This document shows positions 11,487 through 12,549 of a stretch of 12,549 bases of DNA, in pieces; the first letter of the stretch is position 1; every line of letters begins with the position of its first letter. This DNA is from Thermoprotei archaeon. Lineage in GTDB: Archaea; Thermoproteota; Thermoprotei_A; Sulfolobales; WANQ01. Under the pieces are notes generated by a model that made no database searches, had not been told where the DNA came from, and saw only the letters and a list, made by a program, of their open reading frames with translations. The position numbers and the translations under genes are program-made. Location of the stretch: assembly GCA_027038805.1 (NCBI GenBank), contig JALWGO010000127.1:1-12549 (forward strand), in the 5' to 3' direction.

Positions 11487-12500
11487 ATGGTTAAGCCAAA
11501 AGTTTTCATAACACGTCAAATACCCGAGAAAGGAATAGAGATGATAAAGGAATATTATGATGTAGAGGTTTGGCCTGAGTACACGCCTCCTCCAAGAGGA
11601 GTCTTATTAGAAAAAGTTAAAGATATTGATGCTCTAGTCTCTCTATTAACAGATAAAATAGACTGTGAGCTATTAGATAATGCTCCAAGACTAAGAATAG
11701 TTGCTCAATATGCAGTAGGATTCGATAACATAGACCTTGAATGTGCTACTAAGAAGGGAGTATATGTCACGAATACCCCTGGAGTATTAACTCAAAGCGT
11801 TGCAGAATTCACGTGGGGGCTAATCTTAGCAGTTACAAGACGAATAGTCGAGGCAGACAACTTTGTACGCAGCGGTGAGTGGTGGAATACAAAAACAGGT
11901 TGGCATCCCCTAATGCTATTAGGCATGGAGCTTAAAGGGAAAACACTCGGCATTATAGGAATGGGTAGAATAGGAAGAACTGTTGCGAAAATAGCAAAAG
12001 GCTTTGACGTCCGAATATTATACTATGATGTACGCCCACTACCCGAGGAGATGGAGAAAGAACTGGAAGCAAAATATGTTGACTTAGACACGCTATTAAA
12101 GGAAAGCGATATAGTAAGTGTACATGTACCATTAACACCACAAACCTATCACCTAATAGGAGAAAGAGAGTTAAAGCTAATGAAGAAAACTGCTTATATA
12201 ATCAACACGGCACGAGGAAAAGTAATAGACACACAAGCATTGATAAAAGCATTAGAAGAAGGATGGATAGCTGGTGCAGGACTAGACGTATTCGAACAAG
12301 AGCCACTACCACCAGACAACCCATTAACAAAGTTCAAAAACGTGGTACTAGCGCCACATATTGCAAGTGCAACGATAGAAGCAAGAACAGGCATGGCTGA
12401 ACTAGTTGCAAAGAACCTCATAGCTTTCTACAAGGGAGAAATACCGCCAACACTAGTAAACAAAGACGTCGTTAAAGTGAGATCTCCTGGCTTCAAGTAA
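11487..12500 (+). CDS. gyaR: Glyoxylate reductase (D-2-hydroxyacid dehydrogenase family)
   Basis: The 337-residue cytosolic enzyme reduces glyoxylate to glycolate, and often hydroxypyruvate, with NAD(P)H. The substrate domain is formed by about 1-100 and 300-337, and the nucleotide domain by about 101-295. The Rossmann motif is GMGRIG (158-163). Asp181 at the end of the next strand suggests NADH preference, by general rule. Catalytic residues are Arg243 in NTARG, Glu272 in FEQEP and His291 in PHIASAT; the Arg-Glu spacing equals that in Pyrococcus GyaR as I know it. Length is normal and the gene looks intact. ATG 11487 has GGTG at 11475-11478 with eight bases of spacing. D-3-phosphoglycerate dehydrogenase is less likely because no regulatory C-terminal domain is present. 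Confidence 0.93.
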   Translation: MVKPKVFITRQIPEKGIEMIKEYYDVEVWPEYTPPPRGVLLEKVKDIDALVSLLTDKIDCELLDNAPRLRIVAQYAVGFDNIDLECATKKGVYVTNTPGVLTQSVAEFTWGLILAVTRRIVEADNFVRSGEWWNTKTGWHPLMLLGMELKGKTLGIIGMGRIGRTVAKIAKGFDVRILYYDVRPLPEEMEKELEAKYVDLDTLLKESDIVSVHVPLTPQTYHLIGERELKLMKKTAYIINTARGKVIDTQALIKALEEGWIAGAGLDVFEQEPLPPDNPLTKFKNVVLAPHIASATIEARTGMAELVAKNLIAFYKGEIPPTLVNKDVVKVRSPGFK

Positions 12501-12531
12501 ACATAATGGAATGTAGACTATAGTTTAAGTC

Positions 12532-12540
12532 CTATATAAA
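12532..12540 (+). promoter_or_regulatory. TATA box for a gene beyond the right edge
   Basis: CTATATAAA, about 30 bases after the gyaR stop, is a good archaeal box A on the plus strand. A transcript start would fall near or just past the window end. Confidence 0.4.
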
Positions 12541-12549
12541 CAATCCCCC

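Noticed and set aside
1..12549. CRISPR array, transposase or integrase gene
   Set aside because: No regularly spaced direct repeats are present, and no DDE, HUH, TnpB zinc-finger or tyrosine recombinase motifs were found in any plausible frame.

Overview
The window looks like the chromosome of a hyperthermophilic crenarchaeon, most plausibly a Desulfurococcales member of the Staphylothermus type. That placement is inferred from AT-rich sequence, archaeal TATA (box A) elements, frequent TTG/GTG starts with GGTG-type Shine-Dalgarno (SD) sites, an archaeal arginyl-tRNA synthetase, a gyaR-type glyoxylate reductase and a high density of PIN-domain toxin-antitoxin (TA) modules. No 16S or other definitive marker is present.

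Region 1 (1-3250) holds a left-truncated gene for a membrane-anchored protein, a short frameshifted remnant, a CPBP-family intramembrane protease, a divergent two-gene operon (polytopic membrane protein plus overlapping winged-helix regulator), a gap with a decayed coding stretch and strong hairpins, and a small three-helix membrane protein.

Region 2 (about 3385-8391) is the most interesting part. An intact tRNA-Arg(CCG) gene at 8314-8391 (minus) is followed on its 3' side by two degraded copies of its anticodon-loop-to-3'-end half, at 6434-6481 and 3385-3438, in the same orientation. Displaced att sites look like this after successive integrations into a tRNA 3' half. The two intervals (1.9 and 3.0 kb) carry almost only TA genes at different stages of decay: three UPF0175/DUF3368-PIN modules (one intact, one with a frameshifted toxin, one heavily eroded), two AF2212-like/VapC modules (one intact, one with a truncated toxin), an antibiotic biosynthesis monooxygenase (ABM)-like gene lacking its N-terminus, and a small basic ORF. 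No integrase is visible, so these would be relics.

Region 3 (8314-12549) is housekeeping: argS lies directly upstream of the tRNA-Arg(CCG) gene on the same strand, so the enzyme and one of its substrates are adjacent. Divergent from argS is a protein of four CBS domains, then a 47-residue single-helix membrane protein and gyaR. A TATA box at the right edge suggests another gene outside the window.
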